Positions 8,665-17,099 of a stretch of DNA of 56,268 bases are shown here, one piece after another (within the stretch, counting starts at the first letter, position 1; every line of letters begins with the position of its first letter). The translations under genes and the position numbers were made by a program. The notes under the pieces are model-generated. The model ran no database searches. It was not told the DNA's origin and was given only the letters and a program-made list of their open reading frames with translations. Origin of the DNA: a virus. The stretch spans positions 1-56,268 of IMG/VR virus record IMGVR_UViG_3300036832_001266; one strand, 5' to 3'.

Positions 8665-8925
8665 TCACGCTCCCACCACTGTCCAATTCGCGCCATTGTA
8701 GAAGGCGAGTACGGTGTGTGTCCCGCTTCCGGCTATGACGCTACCCCAGGTGTTGACGGTGCTATCACTGATACACGCGATCGCGCCGGTTGTGATCGGC
8801 GCCGGCAGACTGGCGAATGTAACCGGCGTGAGCGCATAACCGGTTGCCTGCTCGATGTGATCGGCCAGCGCGTACACCGCTTGCGTTATCAGGCGCTGCC
8901 GAGAAGCAAGGGCGTCACCTCTCAT
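8665..8925 (-). CDS. Short fibre protein ending in the FASLP...NWTVVGA cassette
   Basis: 86 aa. After a helical N-terminus (RQRLITQAVYALADHIEQA) the last ~48 residues (FASLPAPITTGAIACISDST ... FYNGANWTVVGA) repeat the C-terminal cassette of the two tailspikes at 14542 and 15882. Such a module at the end of tail fibres forms a trimeric tip or chaperone-like knob in other phages; here that is inferred. It follows the large tail hub gene after 19 nt. Confidence 0.7.
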   Translation of the reverse strand: MRGDALASRQRLITQAVYALADHIEQATGYALTPVTFASLPAPITTGAIACISDSTVNTWGSVIAGSGTHTVLAFYNGANWTVVGA

Positions 8926-8944
8926 GACACATCTATGCTCCGCA

Positions 8945-11722
8945 TCATGGCCTGCGTCCTGCTGGTTTCACCAGATAGGTGGTTGCGCCGACGCGGGCCG
9001 AGAAGCCAAGCAGCGGCGACCAATCATAGCGCATCGCCACATAACGCCCACGCGCACGTGGATTGAAGAACTGCGTCGTTGGCGTCATCGAGAACGGGCC
9101 AAAGTGCTGCTCCGGCCCTTCAGGGTAGCTCCGCATCTTGAGCGAAACCTTCACCTCGCCATTGTTCCCGAACCACTTGAAGTCGGGATGACACTGATGG
9201 ACGGAAAGCATCTGCGAGCCATCGCTCAGCTCGGTGAAGCCGCTCTCAACAAACACGTCCTCCATCGGGTTGCCATCATCGTCAAAACCACGCTCATGCT
9301 GCTGCACCAAGTTATTGCCATCGGCACCAAGCGGCGTGCCCCATATGCTAGTATCGATCCATGCCGAGCGATCTAGGGTGCCGCTATCCCAGGCATTCTC
9401 GATCGTGTTGTATTTGATGTAGTGGACCGTCTCGTTCTGCAGGATTTGATCACCCGTAACGGTATATTCCAGCAGCGCGCCGCCGACGTTGAGCTGTGCG
9501 CCCCAGACATGGGCAAACTGCCCGCTGCCAGGGTAGCTCACCTGCGTGCCATTGGTCAGATTGATGGATGTGGTCATGCTTTCGCTGTCATCGGTCTCGA
9601 ACACCATGAAGTAGCGTAACCAGCCATCGATTGCGATCCCGCCTGCAAAATCGTCAGTTGTCTCTCCCCAGCTGATGACCTTGAAGCCACCAGCTGCACC
9701 GTTGGCGACCTCGGTCCCATTGGTCACATTAAACGTCACGAACGCATTGCTACCCGACGACGATCTGGCCTCCAACGTGATGTTGCGTGTGCTGTCCTTG
9801 TAGGCATAGATCGACAGCGTAAAAATCTGCGGCTCGCCAAACTTCAGGACTTCCTGCTGGACCAGATGTACGCCATTGCTGTTGTCCTCCAGCAGCGTCA
9901 TCGCCGCGAAGGTACCGTCAGGTGCCGTCACCGTAGAACTGGGCTTTGCCTGCACATCGCGATCAAGCCAGGAAATCGTCGCCAGGCCGTTGTCGTCGAA
10001 CCAGCCGAGCGCTACGTACTCCGGTTCATAGACATAGCTAGTGTTGAAGTTGACCAGCAGGAATGCGCCTAGCCCCAGCGGCGTCCATGCCGGGCCCGCG
10101 AAGTTCTGCGAGTCCGCCAGCAGGTTCGGCTGGTCGAGCGCCTCCGACTTGGCGACGAAGTAGAAGGCAATCTCGCCGGTGGTCGAATTGGCAGCGCCGT
10201 GGCACTTCCTAATGTTGATGGGATCGAGGTTCTCGAAGATGGTATCCCACACCGAACACGGCATCATCTGCACGCCCTGGTCACCGAACGACCACACGTT
10301 TCTCAGCGACAGCCAATAGGTGGTCTTGCCGAGCGTGACGATCGCATGCGGCGCGATCGCCCCGCAGCCCGTTCCCATGACGGTAAAGCCATAGATCAGC
10401 GGCGGCCCGATATAGCTCATCGACCACAAGTCCATGTCGGTGATGAGCAGCGTGGTCTGCGGCGCCTGGATGCCCGCGACGATCTTGGAGCCGCGCGAGA
10501 GCCGATAGCTGCCGGCCTGGTTGCTGACCGTCGCGCTGTAGACGTCATAGGTGCCGGCATCGGACCAGCGCACGAGCAGCGGATCGATGTCGCCGGAGCC
10601 CATGATAGGCTCGCTTCCGAACAATACCACCTGCGCTTGCGGCATGGTGGTGAACATGCCGTTGCTATGCTGCGGTGTCGTTGGCGGCGTACTGTTCGCA
10701 CCGACGATCGTCGTGAAGGGTCCATTTGCGATCGGCGGGATGTAGGCCTGAAGCGGGCCGCCCGTGCGCAGCGCCAGACCAGTCTCACCGAGATTATCGA
10801 GGAACCAAGTGTTTTGCTGCGAGTTGCCCAGCGATTCCAAGACCGGGATGCCGAGCACATTCGCAGCCTGGCTGATGAAGGGACCACCGGTGTTGTCCTG
10901 GACAACACAGCCGTCGTAGACCTGCCTGCCGCTGCCGTTGCCGGTGAACGGCGCCGGCATCGGGAATGTGAAGGTGTCTGCATCGATCACGGCGTTAACC
11001 GTGGCTGTGCTGCCTGCTGTAGGATAAAATTCCACGACCTCGTAGTTCAACGAAGCCGAGCCCGCTTCCAATATAGTTTGCTGATTGAATGTGATGACGC
11101 TGCCCGCCGACAGCCCATGCGCCTTCCAGGTGCAGGTGATACCGTTGACGACGGTGTTCTTGAACAGGCGCGTGCCATAAGTGCCGGTCTCCGTATAGGC
11201 AGCAGCCTGCGGCATATCGAACATGAACCAGCTGCCGGCAAGGGTGTTCTTGACCGTAAAGCTTGACTTGGCCGGGATGATCCGACCACCGATCGAAAGC
11301 GGCAGCAGCGTATAGAAGGTCTCACCTATCGGTATTCCGACCAGCGTGTTCACCGTTACCGTGGTCGAGCCGCTAGTGACGCTGAAGGTCGTGGTGCTGG
11401 ATGTCGGACCAATCTCGACAATGATGCCGCCCAGCAAATTGAACTGATGCCCGAGGGTGTACTTGGTGTTCTGGACGAGAATCTCCAAGCCGAGATCACT
11501 TCCAACCAGAAGATTTTTTTCATTCTCAAGGTCTAGCCACGCATGCATGCGGCGGATGCGGGAAAGGAATGGCGTGCCGTAGAGCCGTATCCATCCGCCC
11601 ATCTTCTCCAGGAGACCGAAGCGCCAGCGCACGAGGTTGCCGGCAAACCAGGCACCGGCGGCCTGCACCTGGCTCGCCTGCGAATTGAAACCGGGCTGGG
11701 CTGCAGGCTTGACTAACGGCAT
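8945..11722 (-). CDS. Tail hub / DNA-stabilisation-like protein with inserted carbohydrate-binding-like domain
   Basis: 925 aa. The N-terminus (NLVRWRFGLLEKMGGWIRLY, then RIRRMHAWLDLENEKNLLVG) and the middle (PLLVRWSDAGTYDVY, KIVAGIQAPQTTLLITDMDL) match the P22 gp10-like phage stabilisation protein family, which plugs the head-tail channel and attaches tail parts. The family is usually about 450-700 aa; the extra length is an insertion at about 530-758 that begins PNLLADSQNFAGPAW and carries TAPDGTFAAMTLL, IFTLSIYAYKDS and HVWGAQLNVGG, typical of jelly-roll carbohydrate-binding modules of phage tails. The start overlaps the upstream stop (TGATG). The C-terminus FNPRARGRYVAMRYDW... returns to the core family. 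Confidence 0.82.
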   Translation of the reverse strand: MPLVKPAAQPGFNSQASQVQAAGAWFAGNLVRWRFGLLEKMGGWIRLYGTPFLSRIRRMHAWLDLENEKNLLVGSDLGLEILVQNTKYTLGHQFNLLGGIIVEIGPTSSTTTFSVTSGSTTVTVNTLVGIPIGETFYTLLPLSIGGRIIPAKSSFTVKNTLAGSWFMFDMPQAAAYTETGTYGTRLFKNTVVNGITCTWKAHGLSAGSVITFNQQTILEAGSASLNYEVVEFYPTAGSTATVNAVIDADTFTFPMPAPFTGNGSGRQVYDGCVVQDNTGGPFISQAANVLGIPVLESLGNSQQNTWFLDNLGETGLALRTGGPLQAYIPPIANGPFTTIVGANSTPPTTPQHSNGMFTTMPQAQVVLFGSEPIMGSGDIDPLLVRWSDAGTYDVYSATVSNQAGSYRLSRGSKIVAGIQAPQTTLLITDMDLWSMSYIGPPLIYGFTVMGTGCGAIAPHAIVTLGKTTYWLSLRNVWSFGDQGVQMMPCSVWDTIFENLDPINIRKCHGAANSTTGEIAFYFVAKSEALDQPNLLADSQNFAGPAWTPLGLGAFLLVNFNTSYVYEPEYVALGWFDDNGLATISWLDRDVQAKPSSTVTAPDGTFAAMTLLEDNSNGVHLVQQEVLKFGEPQIFTLSIYAYKDSTRNITLEARSSSGSNAFVTFNVTNGTEVANGAAGGFKVISWGETTDDFAGGIAIDGWLRYFMVFETDDSESMTTSINLTNGTQVSYPGSGQFAHVWGAQLNVGGALLEYTVTGDQILQNETVHYIKYNTIENAWDSGTLDRSAWIDTSIWGTPLGADGNNLVQQHERGFDDDGNPMEDVFVESGFTELSDGSQMLSVHQCHPDFKWFGNNGEVKVSLKMRSYPEGPEQHFGPFSMTPTTQFFNPRARGRYVAMRYDWSPLLGFSARVGATTYLVKPAGRRP

Positions 11723-12462
11723 CAGGGCGCTCTCGGCTGTGCTGCCGGCGCCGGCGGCTCGGCGGTGAAGCCCGGGCCCTCGCCGCGCATGCGCGCCACC
11801 TCAAGCATGACGCCACTCTTGAGATAATCATACTGCGCCTGCCAGCTCTGCGCGCGCTGCGGATCATCGGCCTGCGCCCCGAAATCACGCTGATAGCCGG
11901 CGGCGAAGATCATGCAGGCGCACAGGAACAGCTCGGGATAGGTCACGCTCAGATACGTTGTCGGATTGGCTGGAGATAGCGGATCGGGACGAATGTCCCC
12001 CAACACCTCGATGAGATAGGGCTGATCTGGTGTCGGCATGAACCGCAGGACATGCTGCATCATCTGCGGTGGTGACGCCGACGCCACCCCACCGATCATA
12101 GCATACTTTTGCGGGACGTTCGGCCGATACAACGGCTGCGGCCACAGATAATCAAGCACCTGCGGCGGTATGCGCTCCAACGGAGTACGTATCGTATTCA
12201 TGGTGATCGAGGTCGTCACCGGCGTACAAATGTTAACGCCGCGCAGATTTATCACCGCAGGCGGCAGCACGACCTCGCGATTGCGCGCGCTAAGCTGCAC
12301 CGGCTGCGTGATCTCGTTCGCCAGGAACAGCAACTCGCGATAGATGCGCCCATCGGCATAGAGGAACATCGCCGGCACAATGCGCTGAAAATTATCGTCA
12401 CTGCCGTTCAGCGGCACCTCGCACATCGTTTGCAGCGAGGAGACAATCTCGTCATACGTCAT
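11722..12462 (-). CDS. Head-tail adaptor-like protein (MTYDE family)
   Basis: 246 aa from ATG 12462 (GAGGAG about 10 nt upstream). MTYDEIVSSLQTMCEVPLNG, IVPAMFLYADGRIYRELLFL and VVLPPAVINLRGVNI fit the phage adaptor family (SU10 adaptor / gp4-like) that sits under the portal: an N-terminal helix pair followed by a small beta sheet. The C-terminus is Pro/Ala-rich. The gene overlaps the 12459-12791 gene by 4 nt and the hub gene by 1 nt, so the three form a coupled neck module. Confidence 0.75.
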   Translation of the reverse strand: MTYDEIVSSLQTMCEVPLNGSDDNFQRIVPAMFLYADGRIYRELLFLANEITQPVQLSARNREVVLPPAVINLRGVNICTPVTTSITMNTIRTPLERIPPQVLDYLWPQPLYRPNVPQKYAMIGGVASASPPQMMQHVLRFMPTPDQPYLIEVLGDIRPDPLSPANPTTYLSVTYPELFLCACMIFAAGYQRDFGAQADDPQRAQSWQAQYDYLKSGVMLEVARMRGEGPGFTAEPPAPAAQPRAP

Positions 12463-12791
12463 GTCACGGAGACTCCTCGGATGTGAGTCCACAGGTTCCG
12501 CAAGTTGCCGCTGTCGGTAGTGATCGAGGCATGTAGCGCATAAGTCACACCGGGAAGAAACCCACCCATGCGTTGTATGGTCACCGTCGGCAAAGCGCTG
12601 CCATCTGTCGTCCACAGGCTCGATGGTCCCTGCAGATGGACGCTGGGGTTAGGATCAACCCCCACAATAACGATAATCGTCCAACTCGAGGACAGCAGCT
12701 GTTCGGTGGGATCGAGGTCGTTGACAAAGTCGAGGCCATAGACCTGGCTCTCGCTTTGCTCGACGGGATCGAAATCTCTGCCAACGTAGAT
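12459..12791 (-). CDS. Small virion protein with probable non-AUG (ATC) start
   Basis: 110 aa if translation starts at ATC 12791. The frame from there reads TIYVGRDFDPVEQSESQVYG, LDFVNDLDPTEQLLSSSWTI and so on without an ATG, GTG or TTG before GTG 12665. The N-terminal part (VYGLDFVNDL....L.SSSWTI) is typical of a phage protein family encoded next to adaptor genes, so it is surely coding. A perfect AGGAGG sits 5 nt before the ATC and overlaps the stop (TAG 12801-12803) of the upstream gene, which is in the same frame. Alternatives: readthrough of that TAG, or a shorter 68-aa product from GTG 12665. Confidence 0.7.
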   Translation of the reverse strand: MYVGRDFDPVEQSESQVYGLDFVNDLDPTEQLLSSSWTIIVIVGVDPNPSVHLQGPSSLWTTDGSALPTVTIQRMGGFLPGVTYALHASITTDSGNLRNLWTHIRGVSVT

Positions 12792-12800
12792 TGTCGCCTC

Positions 12801-13088
12801 CTACTTCTCGTGACTCAGAAACGTAATCCTCCTGATCTCGTTCTTGAGCATGTGATCCGGTTGTTTAACCACAAAAACTCGCGGCGCAAAAAAACGGCTC
12901 ACATTGACGACAAGCTGCGGAAAAATCTCGATCTCGATTATCGGCGAAAAAAACAGATTAGTGTTGACAAAGAGCGGCACCCCCGCATTCGCGTCGGCGA
13001 GATTGCGATCGTACCACGACCATGGCGATAGATTGGCCTGGTCCTGCCAGCCCCAAGGAACGTACTGCGGCTCATAGACATAGTACAT
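12801..13088 (-). CDS. Small virion protein with YVYEPQYVPWGW motif
   Basis: 95 aa. The N-terminus YYVYEPQYVPWGWQDQANLS then WSWYDRN closely parallels a segment of the large hub protein (YVYEPEYVALGWFDDNGLA, SWLDRD, about residue 565). The two are also similar at DNA level (13063-13084 versus 10016-10037). The C-terminus is hydrophobic then basic. The frame is continuous with the 12459-12791 gene through a TAG, so a readthrough fusion is possible. Function unknown; a role in tail or fibre attachment is inferred. Confidence 0.65.
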   Translation of the reverse strand: MYYVYEPQYVPWGWQDQANLSPWSWYDRNLADANAGVPLFVNTNLFFSPIIEIEIFPQLVVNVSRFFAPRVFVVKQPDHMLKNEIRRITFLSHEK

Positions 13089-13100
13089 TTATCCGCGGCC

Positions 13101-13262
13101 TCACGGCCCCCCGAGATACATGCTGTTTGTCTTATGATTGAATTTCATCGCTGGCAGTGTCACCGGCGGCGAAATCGGAGGAAGCGGCTCGAAATAAATA
13201 AGGTTAACCGTCTCCGCCGGCACCAGAGCAATGTTGGCATCCGGCGGAGGGCCGTTGCTCAT
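13101..13262 (-). CDS. Short proline-rich virion-operon protein (53 aa)
   Basis: ATG 13262 overlaps the TGA of the preceding gene (ATGA). The product is MSNGPPPDANIALVPAE, then LPPISPPVTLPAMKFNHKT, ending GGP. Position and overlap indicate a genuine, coupled gene. No family recognised. Confidence 0.55.
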   Translation of the reverse strand: MSNGPPPDANIALVPAETVNLIYFEPLPPISPPVTLPAMKFNHKTNSMYLGGP

Positions 13263-13612
13263 CGCAAACCTCCAGGTATGCTATCGGTCACATCCGGCGT
13301 CACCGTAACCGGCCCAGCGGCTGGCGTAGACACCTGGCCCGAGACATAGGTTAGTTGAAGGTCCCACGCCCCCTTTGCCGGCAGAAGCTGGCTGTCAGTC
13401 GCAGCCAGCTGTACATCAACGATGTTAGGCAGCGTGACCGTACAGATCAGGTTCGTGATCTGCGCGCCGCCCGGCTTATCGCGTATCTGGCTCTTGGCCG
13501 TGACCCCAGTGAGATCGGCCGGCTGCGTGTTTGCGGTATCCGTAAAAAACGCAAAGCGCCACCGTCCGGAGTCTCCGCGGTAGATATTCAACGAAAACGG
13601 TGACGGCTGCAT
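13259..13612 (-). CDS. Tail/baseplate-type beta protein
   Basis: 117 aa. The sequence NIYRGDSGRWRFAFFTDTAN, PADLTGVTAKSQIRDKPGG and LPAKGAWDLQLTY follows the pattern RGD..W.F....D...DLTG....QIR...G.....G.W..QL of a widespread phage tail family of all-beta N-terminal domains. It lies in the run of small genes between the adaptor and tailspikes and probably forms part of the tail tip or fibre attachment site. Confidence 0.7.
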   Translation of the reverse strand: MQPSPFSLNIYRGDSGRWRFAFFTDTANTQPADLTGVTAKSQIRDKPGGAQITNLICTVTLPNIVDVQLAATDSQLLPAKGAWDLQLTYVSGQVSTPAAGPVTVTPDVTDSIPGGLR

Positions 13613-13621
13613 TGTCGGCTC

Positions 13622-13927
13622 TCATCGGAAAAACTTGTTCTCGTTGACGACGAACGGCGCCCTGACAACCTGCGTGAAAGGAAACACTGAGCGGCGCATC
13701 CCGCTCACTGGATCGTAGTGATGATCGAGCAGCAACGTCTTGGCGCGTCCGGTCCAGTCATCCAGTTCTGCCTCGGCTTCCCGACGTGTCGGGGTTGATT
13801 GCCGAATACAGTGAACCATCAAGTTCATGGCTAAGCTCTTCACCAAATCCATCGAGGCACCCGCGCAGATGTCCATCATCTTGCTCAGCAGCTCGTACTC
13901 GGGCCCTTCGGTCAGCGGATCGTTCAC
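13622..13927 (-). CDS. Hypothetical late protein (101 aa)
   Basis: Helical and acidic at the N-terminus (MNDPLTEGPEYELLSKMMDI), with an REAEAELDDWTGRAKTLLLD helix and an aromatic/basic C-terminus. ATG 13927 overlaps the upstream stop (ATGA). No family recognised; context suggests a minor virion protein. Confidence 0.6.
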   Translation of the reverse strand: MNDPLTEGPEYELLSKMMDICAGASMDLVKSLAMNLMVHCIRQSTPTRREAEAELDDWTGRAKTLLLDHHYDPVSGMRRSVFPFTQVVRAPFVVNENKFFR

Positions 13928-14376
13928 AGCTGAAATATCCCTCGGCTATCCCACGTCACGATCACGTTGCCACCATTGGCAGAGACTGGAAATCCAACCA
14001 CGCCAGTGTCTTCGTACATCGCCAGTCGCCAGCTGCTGTTGACACCACTATTGTGCCGATAAGCCACGAGCGCGCCAACCGGCGCTCCGCTGACATTGAC
14101 GAACACCACCGTGCCACCCTTGAACACGCCACCCGCCACCGTATTTGTCAGGATTGGCTGATCGATTCCCTGCACGTTGTTCAAATCGGTGTAAAACTGA
14201 TGCGCCGCCGAGTAGACATATCCAGGACTGATCGCAACCAGCGCAAGATAGGGTGCGTCGACGCCCGCGCCGTCCATCCCGTTGTTGAGATCGGAGGCCG
14301 TCATCACGCTCTGTTTCCAGAGCGGGTAAAGTGCGTTGGTCACGTTATTGCGCTTCCGCCTGACTGTCTTCATCAT
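13924..14376 (-). CDS. Phage minor structural protein (SDLNNGMDG family)
   Basis: 150 aa. After a basic start come SDLNNGMDGAGVDAPYLALV, GGVFKGGTVVFVNVSG and NGGNVIVTWDSRGIFQL. These belong to a family repeatedly found beside tail fibre genes of alphaproteobacterial phages: a small beta-rich domain. Two ATG codons (14376, 14373) are possible starts. It overlaps the 14345 gene by 32 nt. Its exact role is unknown. Confidence 0.7.
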   Translation of the reverse strand: MMKTVRRKRNNVTNALYPLWKQSVMTASDLNNGMDGAGVDAPYLALVAISPGYVYSAAHQFYTDLNNVQGIDQPILTNTVAGGVFKGGTVVFVNVSGAPVGALVAYRHNSGVNSSWRLAMYEDTGVVGFPVSANGGNVIVTWDSRGIFQL

Positions 14377-14539
14377 CTCGGGTTATGCGAACCCGCGACC
14401 TACCAGAAAACCCAGCAACAGGAGTAGTTCCGCCGCTAGGACAGACCAAGAAGTTTCCGAGATCATCTGTAAATCCACATGCCGAAGCATCATCGACAAA
14501 GATTGACTGACCGCTGTCGTCTACGATTTGAACAGGCAT
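14345..14539 (-). CDS. Small hypothetical late protein (64 aa)
   Basis: ATG 14539 lies just after the TAG of the tailspike gene, with GGGAG in that gene's last codons. The sequence (MPVQIVDDSGQSIFVDDASA...) is acidic and ends RDDEDSQAEAQ. It overlaps the next gene by 32 nt. Probably a short fibre-associated or assembly protein; not recognised. Confidence 0.6.
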   Translation of the reverse strand: MPVQIVDDSGQSIFVDDASACGFTDDLGNFLVCPSGGTTPVAGFSGRSRVRITRDDEDSQAEAQ

Positions 14540-14541
14540 CG

Positions 14542-15885
14542 CTATGCTCCCATCACTGTCCAGTTCGTTCCATTAAAGCGCCCGAGAACATAATTGGTCC
14601 CGCCACCGGCGATCGCTACGCCGAATGCCGCCGTATTGCTGTCTGTGATGTTGGCCTGCATCCCTACACGTCCGGTCGGCAGCGATGCAAATGCGCTAGT
14701 CGGTGCGTGCCACGTCAGGTGGCCAGTAAAGGAGCCAAAAGGAGTACCACTGGTAAGGGTTACGTCTCTCATTTCTACATCACCACCCCCCTGCACTCCC
14801 CAAACGGGACATTGCACAATGCAGTGCTGGCTTCCTGCTTCGGCAGCGGAGAAAGCAATGCCCCCGCTGCTGCTAGCGCAATCGATTATGTAGCAGCCAG
14901 TATGTTGGGATAGAACTCCGCTCGGCAGAATGCAGCCACTGATAAACATTGGAAAAAATGTTTCTATGTCCCAACCGCCATTACCAGAAAACGTAACGCC
15001 AGCTACATGGCTCAGCCCAAACCTGGTGTATATACCAACATCGACGCAATTGCTGACGGTGCCGCCGTAAAGATCGTGCGCAAGCACATTGGCTTGTAGA
15101 CAATTCAATCCACGATAGCAGCTCGTAAAGACACAGCCGATGAAGATCGCAGTATCACACTCCTGCCCAGTGTTTCCGCCAGGACCGCTCGTGCCATTAG
15201 GCGGCAGCGTTGCTGGGAAGTTCGGCCCGGAGCACCAGCCGAAGGTAGCGTTTGTGAATTTGCAGTTGATGATTTGCAGATAAGTCGTCTGTTGGTCTAC
15301 ATTGTTGGCGCCAAAAGTGACGCCCCCATCCCAGTTCCAATTAAATCCACAAGTGCCATCTGCGAGCAACGACCCACGCCAAGGGCCGCCCATGTCAATG
15401 CACAAGTCCCTGATGGTGGCAGAGGCAAAGCCATTGGTCAGGAACATGTTCGTCATAGTTCCAGCGGTGCCAGAATAGACACCGGTAAGATCGACTGAAC
15501 CACCGGGCGGCATAGCAGCCCATTTCAAGACAGTCGCATCCATACCGTCGCCAAAAAACAGCACTCCACGAACGCCTAGGATGTTGATCTGTGACTTGAT
15601 GTTGTAAGTACCAGCAGGAAAATAGACCGCCAGATTCTTCCAGTTCTGACCGTTCTTGGTGTTATTGGGCGAGAACCAGTTGGCACCACCAAACGCTGCC
15701 GTCAGCGCATTCTGAATTGCCGGTCCAGAATCACCGCTGCCGCCAGTATTGTCTGCACCGAAATCCAGCACATTCACGCATTTATGCGGATAGAACAGCC
15801 CGCGCCCGAGACGATCCCGGAAAGCACGAGATGTCACTGCAGGCGATGGCGCCGTTATCGGCGAGTCCGTGAAATTGACTGTCAT
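14542..15885 (-). CDS. Tailspike with pectate-lyase-like beta-helix (447 aa)
   Basis: Start ATG 15885 overlaps the TGA of the upstream tailspike (ATGA). After a short N-terminus, CVNVLDFGADNTGGSGDSGP then AIQNALTAAFG and LAVYFPAGTYNIKSQINI is the classic entry into a right-handed pectate-lyase-3 beta-helix (DFGA...D....A...A.......FP.G.Y). Repeating coils with many Cys and Asn follow. The last ~49 residues (FASLPTGRVGMQANITDSNT ... RFNGTNWTVMGA) are the shared C-terminal cassette. Such spikes bind and often depolymerise surface polysaccharide; the catalytic residues cannot be assigned here. Confidence 0.85.
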   Translation of the reverse strand: MTVNFTDSPITAPSPAVTSRAFRDRLGRGLFYPHKCVNVLDFGADNTGGSGDSGPAIQNALTAAFGGANWFSPNNTKNGQNWKNLAVYFPAGTYNIKSQINILGVRGVLFFGDGMDATVLKWAAMPPGGSVDLTGVYSGTAGTMTNMFLTNGFASATIRDLCIDMGGPWRGSLLADGTCGFNWNWDGGVTFGANNVDQQTTYLQIINCKFTNATFGWCSGPNFPATLPPNGTSGPGGNTGQECDTAIFIGCVFTSCYRGLNCLQANVLAHDLYGGTVSNCVDVGIYTRFGLSHVAGVTFSGNGGWDIETFFPMFISGCILPSGVLSQHTGCYIIDCASSSGGIAFSAAEAGSQHCIVQCPVWGVQGGGDVEMRDVTLTSGTPFGSFTGHLTWHAPTSAFASLPTGRVGMQANITDSNTAAFGVAIAGGGTNYVLGRFNGTNWTVMGA

Positions 15886-17099
15886 ACACCCATCACCGTC
15901 CAACCTGTGCCAGAACGATAGCGGAGCCGCTTGTAGAGCAAGCCGCCGCCAGCCTCTACGTGGCCGAAAGTAATCGTTGCGTCGCCATCCGTGATGTTTG
16001 CCTCCATGCCGTTATAGCCCGTCGGTAGGCTGGCAAAAGTTGTCGTCGGCACGAGCCAATGCGTCAGAATGCCGGTGAAGCTCGACAAGAAATTAGCAGT
16101 AAAATTATTGATGTTGCGAAGCTGGAGTATGCCATTGCCGCTAATCGGAGATGGGTCGGACACAACATCAAAGCAATCGAGATAAAGTCTACCGGGACTG
16201 TTCACCACTCCGATCTGCCCTGGATTTGCTATGGAGAAGCCTACAACGGAGAGCGAACCACCTGTCACTTTGAAGGATTGGCCAGCAGTACTGATCTCCG
16301 ATCGGCCGCCTGCTACAACGGTATTGCCAGCGTCTATTTGAATGCCCACGCCGATAGGATCGGCAACGGTCACATCGGTGATTGCACTGATCCCACCGGC
16401 CGCAACCCAAACGCCAATGCCGCTACTTGCCGCTGTCCCGATGGAGGTACATTGGTTGATAAGATTGCCGACCGCTGTCGCCGCATTGACCTTTAAGCCA
16501 GTACCAGTGCCAGTCGGAATAAATTCGCAGCCGATGAAACAGTTAGCATTCCCACCAGCTGCCGTCGTCGGTTGAATGAGCACACAGTTCGTAGCGCAAT
16601 GTGTAAACAGACAGCGCACAAAAGTGTTATTCGACAGACCGACGGCTACCCCTCCTGCTTGCAGGTCTAAAACCAAACCATTGCCGGCTTGGCCATTGCC
16701 ATCGAAGCCCAGCCCCTCAATGAAACAATCTTGTAGTCCATCTGTCCTGAGTATGTTGGCGCCGGGGCCGTTCAGCCGCAACACGCTCACATCCGGCCCA
16801 TCACCGAAAATGCGTCCACCCAGCACCCGGGTCAGCGTCAGGCTGTTGCACTGATACATCCCAGCCGGGAAATAAACCGGCTTGTTCAGCGTCGCATTCG
16901 TGCCATGCGGTGCGCCGGCAGTACCGAACGCCGCATTGAAGGCATTTTGGATTGCTGTAGTGTCATCCGTCGCGCCATTGCCCGCTGCATTAAAATCCTT
17001 GACGTTGATGACCTCAGCAAGCCGAGCAGAAAGCGGGCGAGTGACTGCACCCGTGGCGCCGGGAAAGCTGGTGACTGTAGCAGTGGTGAGAGTTGGCAT
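15882..17099 (-). CDS. Second tailspike with pectate-lyase-like beta-helix
   Basis: 405 aa. EVINVKDFNAAGNGATDDTT then AIQNAFNAAFG and KPVYFPAGMYQCNSLTLTRV marks the start of a pectate-lyase-3 beta-helix, followed by coil-like repeats. The C-terminus TTFASLPTGYNGMEANITDG ... GTGWTVMGV is the cassette shared with the neighbouring tailspike and the 8665 gene. Tandem, overlapping spikes suggest a branched receptor-binding apparatus or alternative host receptors. The start overlaps the LamG-like gene by one base. Confidence 0.85.
   Translation of the reverse strand: MPTLTTATVTSFPGATGAVTRPLSARLAEVINVKDFNAAGNGATDDTTAIQNAFNAAFGTAGAPHGTNATLNKPVYFPAGMYQCNSLTLTRVLGGRIFGDGPDVSVLRLNGPGANILRTDGLQDCFIEGLGFDGNGQAGNGLVLDLQAGGVAVGLSNNTFVRCLFTHCATNCVLIQPTTAAGGNANCFIGCEFIPTGTGTGLKVNAATAVGNLINQCTSIGTAASSGIGVWVAAGGISAITDVTVADPIGVGIQIDAGNTVVAGGRSEISTAGQSFKVTGGSLSVVGFSIANPGQIGVVNSPGRLYLDCFDVVSDPSPISGNGILQLRNINNFTANFLSSFTGILTHWLVPTTTFASLPTGYNGMEANITDGDATITFGHVEAGGGLLYKRLRYRSGTGWTVMGV

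Noticed and set aside
10199-11266. 355-codon plus-strand frame inside the tail hub gene
   Set aside because: Antisense to the hub gene, whose protein matches a known family over its length.
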